A DNA stretch of 64,000 bases from Margaritifera margaritifera. Taxonomy: Eukaryota > Mollusca > Bivalvia > Unionida > Margaritiferidae. The DNA lies in contig JAQPZY010001685.1 in NCBI GenBank assembly GCA_029931535.1, positions 9,857,001-9,921,000 of the forward strand, written 5' to 3'. This document shows positions 22,788 to 35,954 of this stretch, piece by piece. Numbering within the stretch: the stretch's first letter is position 1; every line of letters begins with the position of its first letter. The position numbers and the translations under genes were made by a program. The notes beneath the pieces were generated by a model, which saw only the letters and a list, made by a program, of their open reading frames with translations, was not told where the DNA came from and ran no database searches.

Positions 22788-23080
22788 TAGTGTGATGTGT
22801 CTATTTAAGTTAGATACGATGTATCACTGTAGCATTCATGTGTACTCCTGCATGCACACCACCATCAATGGACACGAAGAAAAGTGTGTAGAATTATCTG
22901 GATGGTATATGGGTGTGAAAGGATGTTAATTTAGTTCTAATCAGCCGTCCCTAAATCATTCCCATTACAAATTTGTAAGAGGCAAGATTAACCATTGACT
23001 GATTGTAGAAATTAAGACGCCTGAGGAAGAAAAAACCGGAATCTAAGAGCAAGGTTACAAAAATAATGGATTGTGAGTAC

Positions 23081-23173
<93 letters not shown>

Positions 23174-23790
23174 TGATATAATCTGATTAGTTTCACTCTG
23201 TTTTATTTCTATAATGATTGCCATCATATTTGTCTTCTACATAATCATCATCGTCGTCATCATCATCATCCTCATCTGTTCTAGTTTTGTAGTTGCAGTT
23301 ATATCACATGAATTTTAACTGAGCAACGAAATAAGCTGATACTAACAGGATACAATTTCCGGTCCGAATGCAAATTCCTACGAGTAATTATGTAGTCTTT
23401 GATAATGAATGTATTTGGGGTTTTTTTGCCTTTTTTTTATAATACTCATTTTTGAATGTTATTATTATATTATTATCATTATTATTATCAGCTGTGTTGA
23501 ATATAGTTTTCCTACATAATCCATATTCATATGACTGCGATGTGTCACTATCACGTAATCCATCTCAGGTTCGACCTTCAGAGATCAGATGTGCCGATTC
23601 ATCTTGGTCCACACTTTTCTCGCTCCGGAACTGTTCTAGAGTGCGGCATGTTTCCTCTACAGAGCGTGAATAGAACTCGAAGCAGAAAAGGATCAATTAC
23701 AGTTTTTGATTCGGTGCAAAGAAAAAAATTAAAAATAAAGTCAAGATAATATTCATTCAAGATAATGTTTTATGATAATGTCATTAAATT
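22788..23790. other. Microsatellite-bearing intergenic DNA
   Basis: Contains TA then GATA repeats at 23083-23173 and short ATT and CAT-type runs near 23240 and 23460. No gene recognised. Confidence 0.6.
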
Positions 23791-23794
23791 AGGC

Positions 23795-24030
23795 TTGGTT
23801 TTATGGGTTTAACGCCATTTTGCAGCACATGATAGGCTATATATGGCGGCCAGCATATATAGTGAAGGAAGAACCCGGGAAAATTCCGAGAAGAACCACC
23901 GACCCACGGGAAGCTAGTGGCAAGCTTTCTGACATAACCACATTGGCCAAGCCCAAGACTCGAACCCACGTGAGATGGCAAGTATTGGTAAAGGCGAGCG
24001 CCTTAGACCACCCGGCCACCCGGGGCCCCG
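23795..24030 (-). repeat. tRNA-derived SINE with mollusc-type tail
   Basis: On the minus strand the head reads like a tRNA-Leu/Ser gene: GGCCGGGTGGTCTAAGGCG (box A) and GGGTTCGAGTCTTGGGC (box B). The tail has CCGGGTTCTTCC, GCTGGCCGCCATATA and AAAATGGCGTTAAACCC. From memory, this kind of tail is widespread in bivalve and gastropod SINEs, which is the main clue to the host. Confidence 0.75.
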
Positions 24031-25387
24031 CAATAAATTAGGTTTCATTCAATTTAAACGATTCTAACTTGAATATGAACATAAGACATAATGATAATCA
24101 AACAAGTTAGAGAGCTTGCCTTCATCAATTGATTATGAATGTACTAACTGCTCCACAGAATAAGACGTACTTAACTATTGCCTGCACACACCGTTTGATC
24201 TCCAGCTAAGCCTAATTTTGAATCAGCATTTCCGTAATTTCAGCGAATTTTTTTTTTACTGATGTATCTATAAATATACTATGGCAGCGCTAGATCTGAT
24301 TACGCAATTTACTTTTATCTTGTATGCGATACTTTGGGCACATTCTTTCAAAAGCAAGGTTAACTCGAAAAAAGCATTTTAATTTCAACTTGTGGCGGCA
24401 GTGACGTTATCCTAGTGGTAAGAGGAAGTCATCCACGCTGAGGAGTATGAGGATCGTAAATATAAAGAAATCGAATGTAACGTCAAGTACGCAATCTAAC
24501 GTCATCACATAAAGTTCTCTAGGTATAACTTTAACTGTAGATGTCAATATAATTCACAATGAGATTTTTTTTTCCTGTTATAGAGATCATATTTAGCTGT
24601 CTGATTCCTTTACCAACATACACAATTTTACTATCAATGTTTCAATACCTATTATTGAATAATCACATGAAGAGAGGTTCTTTGTAGTAAAATGGTTTGC
24701 TACGAGATCATCGTGTTTTCTTGTACGCCTGTAAATGTTACATCATACTTGGTGTTGCTGGTATATTTGTTTAGATACGTTGTTCAAAAAGTACTCTCGC
24801 TGGAATTAAAGTTAAACAATTATGGATCATTTTTGTTGCTTTGACTCAAAAGGAAGTAGTAACTGGCTTGTGAAAATGGAGAGAATTGCCTATTTAAAGA
24901 ACTTTCCATTTTTTCGGGGTTATTTTGTTAGGTATGTATATAAACTGATAGACGTGGAAATGTATTTGCTACAAGAAATGAACACATCTGTAATTTGTTA
25001 ACACTTATGTTATAGAAGACGAAAATGATTTTATTTAGTAATGCCTAGGGCATGATGATGTGCGATAATCGTTCCCATGACGTAAAGGAGCTAGAATAAG
25101 GCTGTCTTACAGGTAAAGAAAACAGTAGTATAGGGAAAGAACTATCGATCATGCAAGGACGACCACTGATATTTGCACGTATTAACATCATAAATCAACC
25201 CTGGATCGTAGAGATCCAAAACGAGTAGCTGCCTGTCTTCGTTTGTTATGTAGCAATTTTATAGGCCATATAAACTATAACAGTAGTAGTTTAGGACTAT
25301 ATGCAGTTAAATAAATCAACAAAACAAAAGCTGAGATTATATGCTAATCAACTTCAATATTTTTCTTTCACAGTTTAATTTATCGAT

Positions 25388-25452
<65 letters not shown>

Positions 25453-25886
25453 CTGGTATGCTTGCTTGCTTGCTGGATTGACTGATCAAAAGAAAGAAAG
25501 TAACAACAACCAAATACAAAGATTGAAAGATCGTTTACTTATTCTCATAGTTATTTTGAAAACTAATTATACACGAAAAATCTGTCGCTCTCGTAAAAGA
25601 AATCATTGATCATATCCTGACTATGTAATTGCATGGCGAGGTAACCTGTTGATGTTGCGCATTCATACGTTGAATGAGTGTGTATTATATAGTTATATAT
25701 TTACAATTGCGTCACACCTAATAAAGTAGATATGACTTTGATTGTTATAATGATTATTGTCCAATTTTTTAATTTATCCAAACTATTGTAATGTTGGATT
25801 TGAGTACAATATAGCATAATATACTTTGTGTCTTCTTTTTCAATGGACGTCACATTCAACTCCATTATTGACGAACTGGATCACAC

Positions 25887-25938
<52 letters not shown>

Positions 25939-27171
25939 TATTGACTTTGTATGATTTCAAGATATATTTGAGGAACTTAATGTTATTATTCAAATGCGTT
26001 ATAGTGGCACAAATTGTATTCAAGTTCTCAAAATGATGTCCTTAGGAACTGTCTAGTATCAGAAGCATGATGTATTCTTTGGGAAATATTTAACCTACCC
26101 CCAACCTACCCCCCCCCAAAAAAAAAAAAAAATGGATTCTTCTCCATGAAGAAAACAAAACTGACATTATTTCAGCCGAAGGAAAAAACAAAAACAAAAA
26201 ACAACAGCAACAACAACAAAAACCCCACTTTCATATATTATTCCTTGTGTTCATTGTTACATCCTTAAAATAATGTTTGCATATTGTAAACTGTTTGCGT
26301 ATGTTTTCAGCATGTTTGGACCTTTGAATAATATTCATACATTTTCATAGCCTTTCCATTCGTTGATCTATTTCATCCTTCAGTCGTTATAACATAAAAG
26401 TTCCCCTACATACAAATATATTAGAATAAGAAATCTTAATGTGTCCAGTACGCGACAACATTCTTCCCCATAGCTTTTACAGACATCGTCCGCAATTTAC
26501 TATTTACTGTTAATATAACTATCTTCATGGATCATATACATATTTCCTTATAATCCCTCAAACGTAGTAGTCATTTACAAAACAAATCAAGGATAAGCAG
26601 GGGTAATAATAGCCACAACTCAACGTACTGTGGGAGTTAACTCTTCCTAACTTTATATTTGTCGAAGCAATATTATCTACCAGAGGAGGACATTCACTAG
26701 AAATGTTAGTAAAAACAACATTCTTCTTACAGAGTTATTTATCTGGAGCGAAAAGCCGCTCTAATGCTGCTTTTTTACCTCGAGAATATTTACTCTCTTT
26801 TTCTGTACATATACACTGTAGTGTACTTTGATCGTGTCCTGTACTGCAATACTTAATCAAGCAAGTTATTGCACGAATAAAGAGACGCATTTTCGGCAAG
26901 ACGATTCAATAATATGTAAAGTAAGAGAGGAGATGAGGGGGTGGGGGAGGTACTCTGGCAAAGGCTACTCAGGAAAACGACATAATAAAGATGCACCTTC
27001 CATAAGGAATTTGTACAGCCCAAGTATAGTAATGCAAACCCGCTATAGATTAAAATAATTGGTAATATTTATATACTATTCTCCATATATTTATATACTA
27101 TCATATATCAGATATGCTTCTTTATTGACAACCCAATCATGTACATTAATATGAGGTAAATAAAAGACTAA

Positions 27172-27242
<71 letters not shown>

Positions 27243-28200
27243 TCTCTAGGGCATAATAAAATCATATAGAAAGGATGTGTTTAAGGGTATTTAGTTCACA
27301 CAAATATTCTACGTTTTTGCTTCCATGAATATATCTGCATTTCATGGATGAAACTTAATCAATGTCCTGCTCTGAATTGGAAACTTTATCAACATTTATT
27401 TTCATTTTCCAATAAATCCTGTATTTTTATATGAGACCATATGTTTCCATAAAAACACATTTGTTTTGTATTTTTATATCTTTTGGACAACCATGCATTG
27501 AGTAAAGTTCCGGTCCTGCATTTTGTGACCTTTCTTAATATCTATCTTTGTTGTTTCTTGAGGACGCCCTGAAAGTTACTGCCAAGGAGATCGGATCTTC
27601 AACGTTCTGCTTGACACATCGAAGTTCTTTAGTCATTGATATGCATTCGTCTTGATTTACTTTAAAAGTTAGGTTGTTCAGCAGAGACGGGTGTGATAGA
27701 CAGACCTTTCAGTCATCGAGTTATGTTTGAAACTACTAGTATAACCATTAACATGGTAAATATTTAGTAATGACGCCATACAAAAACAGAACAACAAAGA
27801 AATAATGAAATATAACGCACGCAAAAACAAAAAAAAAAAACAGGTGAAATTGATATGTAGCGCGCATTTGATTCCTAAGTGGGAAGAAATCAAAACCAAT
27901 GTAAGCTTATATCAAGCAAATAATTAAAAAAAGTTTCAACTATACCTGAACATGTTCCTTATTATCATTCGCCCTTATATTCATTGAGGAATTAAGGAAA
28001 AAAGTCACTATTGTATGTTTGGTACATAGATGTCAGATTAATAAAGTAATTCTTTGAACAGAAATGAAGAAGTCATGTTGTTGAGAAACAATGTTATGCA
28101 TGCATAGCAGTTGAATTACTATAATATTTGGCCGCCTTCACCTGACCTTCATCTCCTGGGTAGAGGTGGTCATTTCTAGGTATGATGCTTCTGCATGATA
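24031..28200. other. Gene-poor stretch with simple repeats
   Basis: TA runs at 25390-25450 and 27175-27242, CA run at 25889-25937, and C/A homopolymers near 26108-26135. No supported exon, RNA gene or element was found. Confidence 0.5.
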
Positions 28201-28217
28201 GCTGAGTCATATGTATC

Positions 28218-28325
28218 TCTCTCAAACTCTCTCACCATCTCTGTCTCTCTCTCTGTCTCTCTGTCTCTGTCTGTCTGTCTCTCTCTCTCTCTCTATATAT
28301 ATATGTCTGTTTGTCTATTTTTTTT

Positions 28326-28357
<32 letters not shown>

Positions 28358-28500
28358 AATATATATATATGTATGGAGAGAGAGAAAAAAAAAACAGGCA
28401 TATATATATAGAGAGAGAGAGAGAAAGAGAGAGAAAACAGACAGACAGACATAAATATATATAGCGACAGACAGACAGACAGAGAAGAGGAGAAATACAG
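28218..28500. repeat. Compound palindromic microsatellite
   Basis: CTGT and CT runs, TA run, CTGTTTGTC, T8CTCTCTC and TA run are mirrored on the other side as TA, GAGAGA8, ACAGGC, TA, GAGA and GACA runs. The centre is near 28355. The whole could fold as a hairpin of about 270 nt. Confidence 0.8.
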
Positions 28501-28676
28501 AGAGGACCATTATTGATACGTGTGTAGACAGAGAAATAAAGGTGTATTGAATGAAAGAGGAAATCGTGAGATGTATCAATAGGCAGAACATGATAACACC
28601 ATGTTCCATTATCCATTATAATGTCTTACAAAGACAGGGAATGTCTACCCCAGCACAGTTTCACTGTGCCTTTAAG

Positions 28677-28678
<2 letters not shown>

Positions 28679-28749
<71 letters not shown>
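28679..28749. repeat. TA microsatellite
   Basis: About 35 TA units. Confidence 0.95.
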
Positions 28750-28751
<2 letters not shown>

Positions 28752-28969
28752 TCTAACATTAGAAATGTAATATTGATCACAACATGACTGTGTATACGAA
28801 GTGAGATGGGTAGACATTAACGTATACGTAGATAGATCGGGAGATAAGACGAAGGTGAGTATAATTTCAGAAAAAAATGGATTGTTTGAAGGCTACAATG
28901 ATACTAATAATAACAATTAATAATCTGCGTGAAGTTAAAAAGAAAATAAAAAGGTCAAAAAAATGTAAA

Positions 28970-30985
28970 AACCGATAATGTACTTAGTAAAGGAAAACAG
29001 AGCTAAAGATGAAATCAGAATATATAACCTGCTTTAAAATAAAGTATATTATATGGTTCCACATACAATATATAAAATACAAAACAATCTATTACAAAAG
29101 CAAAATCAACGAAATACACACGATAATTTAAGGAAAAGATCTAAAACAAAGATCTAGTTAATGTATAATTATGCAAAGGATGAAACAACTTTCTCTGCCT
29201 TTTTGTTTAAATAAAATTGGAAAATATAGATGTAAAGTCTCAACTTTAGAGATAAGTATTACTTCATTAATTTCGCAGGACATGTCATTTTATACTCAGA
29301 GTGTAATTAAGCCATACACAATGGTCAGAATATATATAGATTAGAATCAATCTCCAGCATTTTTATTTTTTTTTAATTATTAGCAGATACGATTTCCTAG
29401 ATTACCCTATCACTTTACAGAATTTTACTAACAATCGTAAATAAATAATTTACATGTCAACGCCAGAGTGTTCTTCTATACCAGCGACATTCGATATTAG
29501 CAGCTAGGTTACTTTCGAATTACGATGTTGAACTTTAAGACGTTGCCTTCTGGGTTCCGACTAATGATACACAAACACATATTAAATAAAAAAGAAAACA
29601 AAGAAAAACGAAAGTAACATAACACATTATAAATAGAATTACAGTATAACACTTCAAAAGCATAAAATATCTATAGTTCAAAACAAAAATAGGTATTTTG
29701 TATTGATGAAATGTACACAAACAAATCTATGCTTGAAACGTAGATTATGTTGATAACTTCCGAATTATAGTCACACAATTTCTTCCTTTCTTTCATCACC
29801 TACATGGCTTTATCTTACAATTACCCATTCCTGTTTTTAAAAATACACTTTTTCGTGGTTATGAATCCCTTATTGATATGCCTCCTTTTGATAAATTTTT
29901 GGAAAAACCCTATTAGTGATGGATAAATATGCTTACTGAATGCACAACGAAACCTAGGTTCTTGTTTGTGTATTTTGTTTATTGCGCTGAGTTGTAGTTT
30001 CCTTAGCTTTTAATTTGAGCTTAACCATTCAATGAATCAATCCGCTTTATAGAAATCGCACATATAAAATCTGCAGCATTCTAACACGATGACGAAACCT
30101 GCCGAGGTAGATTTCCGTCAGCAATGAACTCATTTGGAATCAAACATGAATACGTATGTCGTTTTAAGTCTCCATAATGATCAGTTTCATTTTAGAGAAG
30201 TATACTGCTGTCAAGGACCTTTGTTCAGCTGCTATATAGCTTTGCAATAACTTGCTGTATCCGATATTTGTTAAGTTTTTAAACATAAACCTGAGACAAA
30301 TTAAAACTAGAATATCAAAAGTTTAGATATTCTCTAATCATCAAACTGCGCCATTTAAGGAAATACTGCGAGTTTGTTAATCGATTAGACTTTAATATAC
30401 ACAGTAACTAAAAATAGAAGGAAAAGGGACAAAGAGATAGGATCTAGATAGAGAAAGAGTAAGAAAGAAGGGAGGCTTTATAACAGCAATTTCATTATAG
30501 TCTTTTTGTCCAAGTGCGACTAATAATTTGTTTTTAGTGATTGTTAATTACTTTTTGTTAGGACAAAAATAAAAAAGTGATAATGTAAACAAGCAAGAGA
30601 AAAAAAACTGAACTACAGATAAAATCAGAATACTACACAAACATTTTTAAAAAAGCCTTCAACAAAAAGTAAATATATGTTTCCACACACAAAATATAAA
30701 ATACATAACAATATATTGCAAAAGAAAAAGAAAGAAAAACACACCATAATTAAAGGAAAAGTTCTAAACCAAAGAGTCAGTGTATATACAATTTTGCGTA
30801 GGGCGATACCACATGAAGTCACCCACATTCTGTGCAGGATTATTGATGTTTGTTTTTTTTTTTATCTTTAAAGAAGGTTGGAAAATGTGGATGCAAAGTA
30901 TATGCCTGAGTGATAAAGCCTTATTCTTTTGATTCTTGGCAGATATGATTTTATACATCACTCTATCATTTCTTTTTTAAATATA
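28970..30985. repeat. Degenerate direct duplication
   Basis: 28970-29420 and 30555-30985 share, in order, GATAATGTA, AAAATCAGAAT, TTCCACA-ACAA-ATATAAAATA, TTTAAGGAAAAG-TCTAAA, TTGGAAAAT-T-GATG-AAAGT and GCAGATA-GATTT. A further match is GATGGATAAATATG-TTACTG at 29915 and 31743. The DNA is A-rich and no gene was recognised in it. Confidence 0.55.
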
Positions 30986-31540
30986 TCAAACGGCTTTTAG
31001 AGGGCTTTCACAAAAGAAAGACACTTTGACATATTCCCCTTCATTTCATCAATAATGTTGCTTCGGAAGAAAATTCAAAATTAATGAAGATATCTTATGA
31101 CAGTAGCTTTTCCTCTACGAAAGAGTTTTAAAGGCGCGTTAAAAAAGAGACAATGTATTAATGCTGCAGCAACCTATTTTAGTTATGTGTGACCAAATTT
31201 ATATTAAATTTTTATACCCAAACCATTGCCATATTTGCAACTTTTGCTGCACACGATTGTTATAGTTTTTGCTTTTTCACTTGGATTCTTTGCTATTATT
31301 TTTTATGTTGTTAGCACAAGACACGTGAGACGTGTTAGTTATAGTTTTGTCAAAAGTAAAAGTAAATTTTAAGTTGGATTTGGTACTAAAATGGAATGTC
31401 ACGTTACACATTACAGTTAGTTTTCAGGAAGCTCCATCTCTAGGAACACCTTCTGAAAGGACAGAGATCCTGGAGTTCCTGGTCTATTATTCCCAGTGGC
31501 ATTATGAGAATCGTCGTTTTTTCCCTTTGCCTCGATTCCA

Positions 31541-31610
31541 CTATCGCGCAGGCTCTGCTGACTGCAAAACAGCAAAGTCTTGTCGAATTTCCTCGGGCCA
31601 GTTGTTGGTA
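31541..31610 (-). CDS. VWDE-like last coding exon
   Basis: Acceptor AACGTCACAG, phase 2. After completing the Arg of KKETR it encodes TNNWPEEIRQDFAVLQSAEP-AR and stops at TAG (31541-31543). The acidic, soluble tail and phase match to the transmembrane exon support it. No clear polyadenylation signal was pinned downstream. Confidence 0.55.
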
Positions 31611-32036
31611 CTGTGACGTTAATTTCAAAATGTCCAGCGATTCTGAAAAGGTAAAGTTCGTACTCTCTTAAGTTACAAAGCTAAACTAAGAAAAACTGTG
31701 ATTGATAATACAGTTTATCAATATAAATGTTGTAATTGAATGTGATGGATAAATATGTTTACTGGTAGTACAACAAAACGGACAATTTGCATTTATGTAG
31801 TAACTGAAGAAAAGAAAATGGCTGATAAAATATTTAACTTGAAACTCTATCAAATCAAATGCATTTTAAAGCGTTTTCCATTGAATGTATAAATCATAAA
31901 TAATTCCCAAATTGTATACGACTCCTACAATTCCCACACAATTTGATGCTGTTATTGTAATAAAGATCGCTGAACAAATACGAACGTATAAATAGTTTTA
32001 GAGTCTACACTGTAAGTAAATGCCACCTCACACATG

Positions 32037-32099
<63 letters not shown>

Positions 32100-32297
32100 G
32101 TGTGGATGTGACTGGGTGTGAGTATAAGAATGAATATTTACCGTGTCTCCTTTTTGAGGCAGCACTTAATGATAGTTATTGTTACAATCACCAATACAAT
32201 CACGAGTGTTCCGATGCAGACCGAAATTAGTATAGGCGTCGTGTCGGTTACGATCAGAGGATCATTGCTGATTGTGCTGATTGTACATTCTGGAAGA

Positions 32298-32377
<80 letters not shown>
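32037..32377. repeat. Two TA microsatellites around the transmembrane exon
   Basis: TA runs at 32037-32097 and 32301-32377 lie on either side of the exon at 32142-32289. Confidence 0.95.
32142..32289 (-). CDS. VWDE-like transmembrane exon
   Basis: 148 bp, phase 1 to 2, acceptor GATTCTTCCAG and donor GTAAAT. It encodes CTISTISNDPLIVTDTT, a hydrophobic helix (ILISVCIGTLVIVLVIVTIT) and a stop-transfer CCLKKETR. This predicts a type I membrane protein. A TA run of about 76 bp ends only about 10 bases from the acceptor. Confidence 0.7.
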
Positions 32378-32379
<2 letters not shown>

Positions 32380-32627
32380 GACACACAAATTGATAACGGA
32401 AATACAAAAAGTTTCCCAGCGTTTCGAGGTAAACAAGCTCGTCTTCTGGGGAACAAACAATGTACATCCACAAAACAAATATCAAACACAAAAGCCAAGA
32501 AAAATATTTGGCTCCTACATGTTTAAATGTCGGGGAAATAAACAAACAAAGGATAAACAATAGAAGAAAGAAAGAAGACAAAATTAAAAAAATTATACAA
32601 CGGTCTTAAACGGGTAAACTCCATATA

Positions 32628-32699
<72 letters not shown>

Positions 32700-32745
32700 G
32701 CTGCCATCAACTCAACAAAGTTGTATACAAATAATTCAAAGTGTT
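32378..32745 (-). repeat. Penelope-type terminal repeat, copy 1
   Basis: Shares with 59590-59890 the strings AAATTGATAACGG, GTTTCCCA-CGTTTCGAG, ACATCCACAAAACAAA, AAATAAACAAACAAAGG and GCTGCCATCA-C-CAACAAAG. It sits next to the GIY-YIG fragment at 33.15 kb on the side expected for the 3' terminus of a minus-strand element. A TA run (32619-32697) interrupts it. Confidence 0.6.
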
Positions 32746-32928
32746 TATCACGTAGAGGACCAAAGTGTTTTGACCTAATTCCAGGCTTTGAACAAATGAC
32801 TGACACCACGAGCAGCGATAAATCAATGCCATCATCAAAATATGCAAAGGAAATTATATCCCGTGCATGGAGGTATAAGGATGTATGTCAAGAGCATGGT
32901 ATAGCGGGGTAATGGAGAGAGTTCAAAA

Positions 32929-32960
<32 letters not shown>

Positions 32961-33020
32961 ACAATAATAATAATAATAGCAAGAAGAAGAAGAAGAAGAA
33001 GACAACGAAGAAGAAGATTA
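32929..33020. repeat. AAT and AAG microsatellites
   Basis: About 16 AAT-type units followed by about 10 AAG units. Confidence 0.9.
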
Positions 33021-33149
33021 CCAATAATAGATGTAAAGAGTTACGTAATATTTACTTGGGTAAATGTTATCGCAAAATTGCGTACGTCTGATAAATTGAT
33101 ACCTGGCTGTAGCAATGATAAGATTGAATTAAGAAGGTTAATCATTTTC

Positions 33150-33725
33150 TTTTAGGCCGAACTCCCCATGAGCTTTCGGTATCGTTCCTAATGTATGCGT
33201 TCTATATCGGTCCACTCTATGTTAGAATCAATTGGCAGCATCACGAGGGACTCTACAGAATGTCCAGTCGAGTTGTAGTGGTTGGCGAGTTTCGCGTTGA
33301 TTTTGTTGCGAATGTAGCTATTTTGGTTATTCATTCTTTTTCTGAAATCAACGGTTTCGTCAACATATTGAGTGCCATATATCTTGCATGTTAGAAGATA
33401 GTTTATATTTTTGGTTCGGCATCCTCACTTCTGATTTATAGTGTATCAACTCCTGCCTTCGCACTTCTGAACGATTTGGTCTCGGGCATATGTTTGCAAA
33501 TTAGGCAACGCTTGTCTTTGCAGCAATATGTGCCTGAATGTGTGGTCTTGTTTGAAGTTACCTTGGCACGTACCAGATCGTCTTTCAGATTTTTAGGTCT
33601 ACGGTACGAAACCATAGGAACTTTTTGAAATATATCCGTCATATGTTCAGAGAATTCAGTCTGCTTCTTCCGAATTATCTGTTGTAACTTTGCCCACAGG
33701 TGGTCTGTAAAATTCCATATGTTAA
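33150..33725 (-). mobile_element. Penelope-like element fragment (GIY-YIG end)
   Basis: Minus strand: the linker motif SYRRPKNLKDDLVRAKV and a Cys cluster (CCKDKRCLICKHM) at 33642-33436, then in another frame YGTQYVDETVDFRKRMNNQ and KINAKLANHYNSTGHS at about 33390-33155. This is the order of linker and GIY-YIG endonuclease domain at the C-terminus of Penelope-like retroelements. A frameshift and stops break it, and no reverse transcriptase part was recognised upstream. It lies in an intron of the VWDE-like gene. Confidence 0.75.
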
Positions 33726-35954
33726 GTACTGCTCTCTCCCCCGATTTATGCTAAAGTTCTTAATTGTAAGTCAAAATCATATTATTACTAATGTTGCTAA
33801 CCTGCGTGCATTATGACAGACTATTGCTTATCGCTGAACGTACGAGTTTTGTTTGTACTATGAGTAGTGTTCATGCGAGACTTTATGCTATGTATTAAAA
33901 TACATGATTAATCTCCCTAGAATTTATTCCCATCTGTTGTTTCTATCCAATCGCTCAGAAGCATCTATTCTTTGTTGTAGATTTATATAGCGTTTCTTTA
34001 CAGATGATCGTAGACTCCTCCAGTATTGTAGACAGCATACAAATTATTCTGACTGACCCAGGTCAATGCTTTGTTTTGAAAATTATGCCGCTATTGTACA
34101 TAGGTATTACCTACGTTTTACCATTTGTATGTGGTGGATATTTGCCTTGGAAAATAGTCGTATCTTAGTATATGATATTTGTTTATATTTATAAAATCAA
34201 GAGTCTTCTTGTATCTAAAATTATATGCCCTAGTCATTTACAGCATAGATTTAAAACTACCAAGACTATTTCACATCTACACAGATCTATCCGTTACGGA
34301 GTCATTAATAATTTCCATCTCAAATCTACCCAATTAAATTTGGTTGTATTTAACATTGTTTGGGTCTAAATTATTTTAAAGTGAATTTGTGTTTTACAAC
34401 ATTTGAACTCTAATAACATTTTAGCATGCCATTTCACATGCGTGTCAGTTTCAGGCAATTGCTTTTTCTTAATACATCTTTAGCAAGCTTCAATCAGTAG
34501 AGACTGGAATTAATCAATGGATTTGACCATTGTATGTCATAAAAAAATTCTCCCCTAACCACAGGCTGTCAACAAGCTCTCTTTTCTAGTTCACCAAAAA
34601 CAGCGTAGTCACCTACATGAAAGTACGTGGGATTCCTCAACGAATACAACTGTTTTTGTGTGACATTATTAAACGTGACTTAATAAAATGGTATCAAGAG
34701 TCTAATATCAAATACAAATAGCTTTACAAAATGTAATATAGATATCAATGATGTCACGATATAATAGTATACAAAGCGATCACTTCGATAAATCAGATAT
34801 ATTTACTACCACTTAATTGCCACAAGATAAGACTTGGCTTTTATATAAATAATGATGTTCGAAGTATGATTTTGTATATAGTCATTACCATATACAGATC
34901 GTTTCCATTTGTATGGTCTCACGAGTAAATTTCTTCTACTATGGTCGTTTTTCATGTTTTAAGTGGTGGTGGGGATGGTAGTGGTGGACTTATAGGTCAT
35001 TTTATGTGACGTGACAATGTTTAAACGTCATACAACAATAATACAAGACATTATTGTCTAAATTTTTAAACTATGCATCCCATAATATGATGATATGACA
35101 TCGAGAACAATTTAAAAAAAAAAAACTTTTCAAGCATTTTTTTTCAAATTCTAAAGCTATCATAATTTTCCCAAAAGCCAGATGTATCTGGTAGGAGTAA
35201 TATAATGTAAGCATACTTGAAGTAACAGCCGCTATAACTATTGTTGCAAATATAGTTCATTCATGAGTGGTCATCTCATAGAGCCACTACAACTAAAGCT
35301 TTATATGAAAAGTATGCACTACTGTGTTCTTGTCCTGTCCATTCACATATATAGCAAATAGCAAACCTGTCGAAAGTGACCCACCTCAACATAGATTATC
35401 GATGTTCATTAATAAGAATAGTGCACCACATAAGACATATAGTTATTATTTGTGTTGGTCAGAAACGACCTCGGTAGCTTTTAAATCAATTATTTTTAAA
35501 TTAAATCATTACTAGTGACAAGAGTAACATACATCTAGTTGTGAAGTTGTTTACCTTTTTTGTGACCTGGTCATTCTTTACGATATATGTTATAATCTCA
35601 ATTGTTATGAATTGGCTGTTTTCTGCCATGTGATTAGCTGTAAACCGTCAAGTGATACTGATATACAATGTGTTGCACACGTCAGCAAATTCTGGGGCTC
35701 ATTTTCGGTTCCCAATCGATCTCCAGCTCTTTTCTCTCAAGCTTTCCCTGTATATATTCCTTACAACATGACATTAAGAACATAATCACCTTACCCCCCT
35801 CCCCGTAAATCGGTTAGAAGTTCAAATATTGCAATCGAAATACATTCCTGCATCCAAGAACTCACCGTTGTTGCCAAGCAAAACAAACAAACTATATGGC
35901 ATTGTTTAAAATCAAATCTACCTTCATAATGTATTGCATTTTTTATATATATAC

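Larger units (their letters stand above)
32290..35954 (-). other. VWDE-like intron with repeats
   Basis: Holds the Penelope fragment, its terminal repeat and microsatellites. The phases of the flanking exons (0 and 1) mean at least one coding exon should lie here; I could not find it. Confidence 0.5.

Noticed and set aside
28195..28817. ORFs rich in Ser-Leu and Ile-Tyr
   Set aside because: Translations of CT and TA repeats; the same applies at 32.1-32.6, 47.2-47.7, 49.0-49.3, 52.0-52.2, 56.2-56.5 and 61.6-62.3 kb.
31332..31616. 94-codon plus-strand ORF
   Set aside because: Lies over the last VWDE-like exon on the opposite strand; no similarity or splice support for the plus reading.
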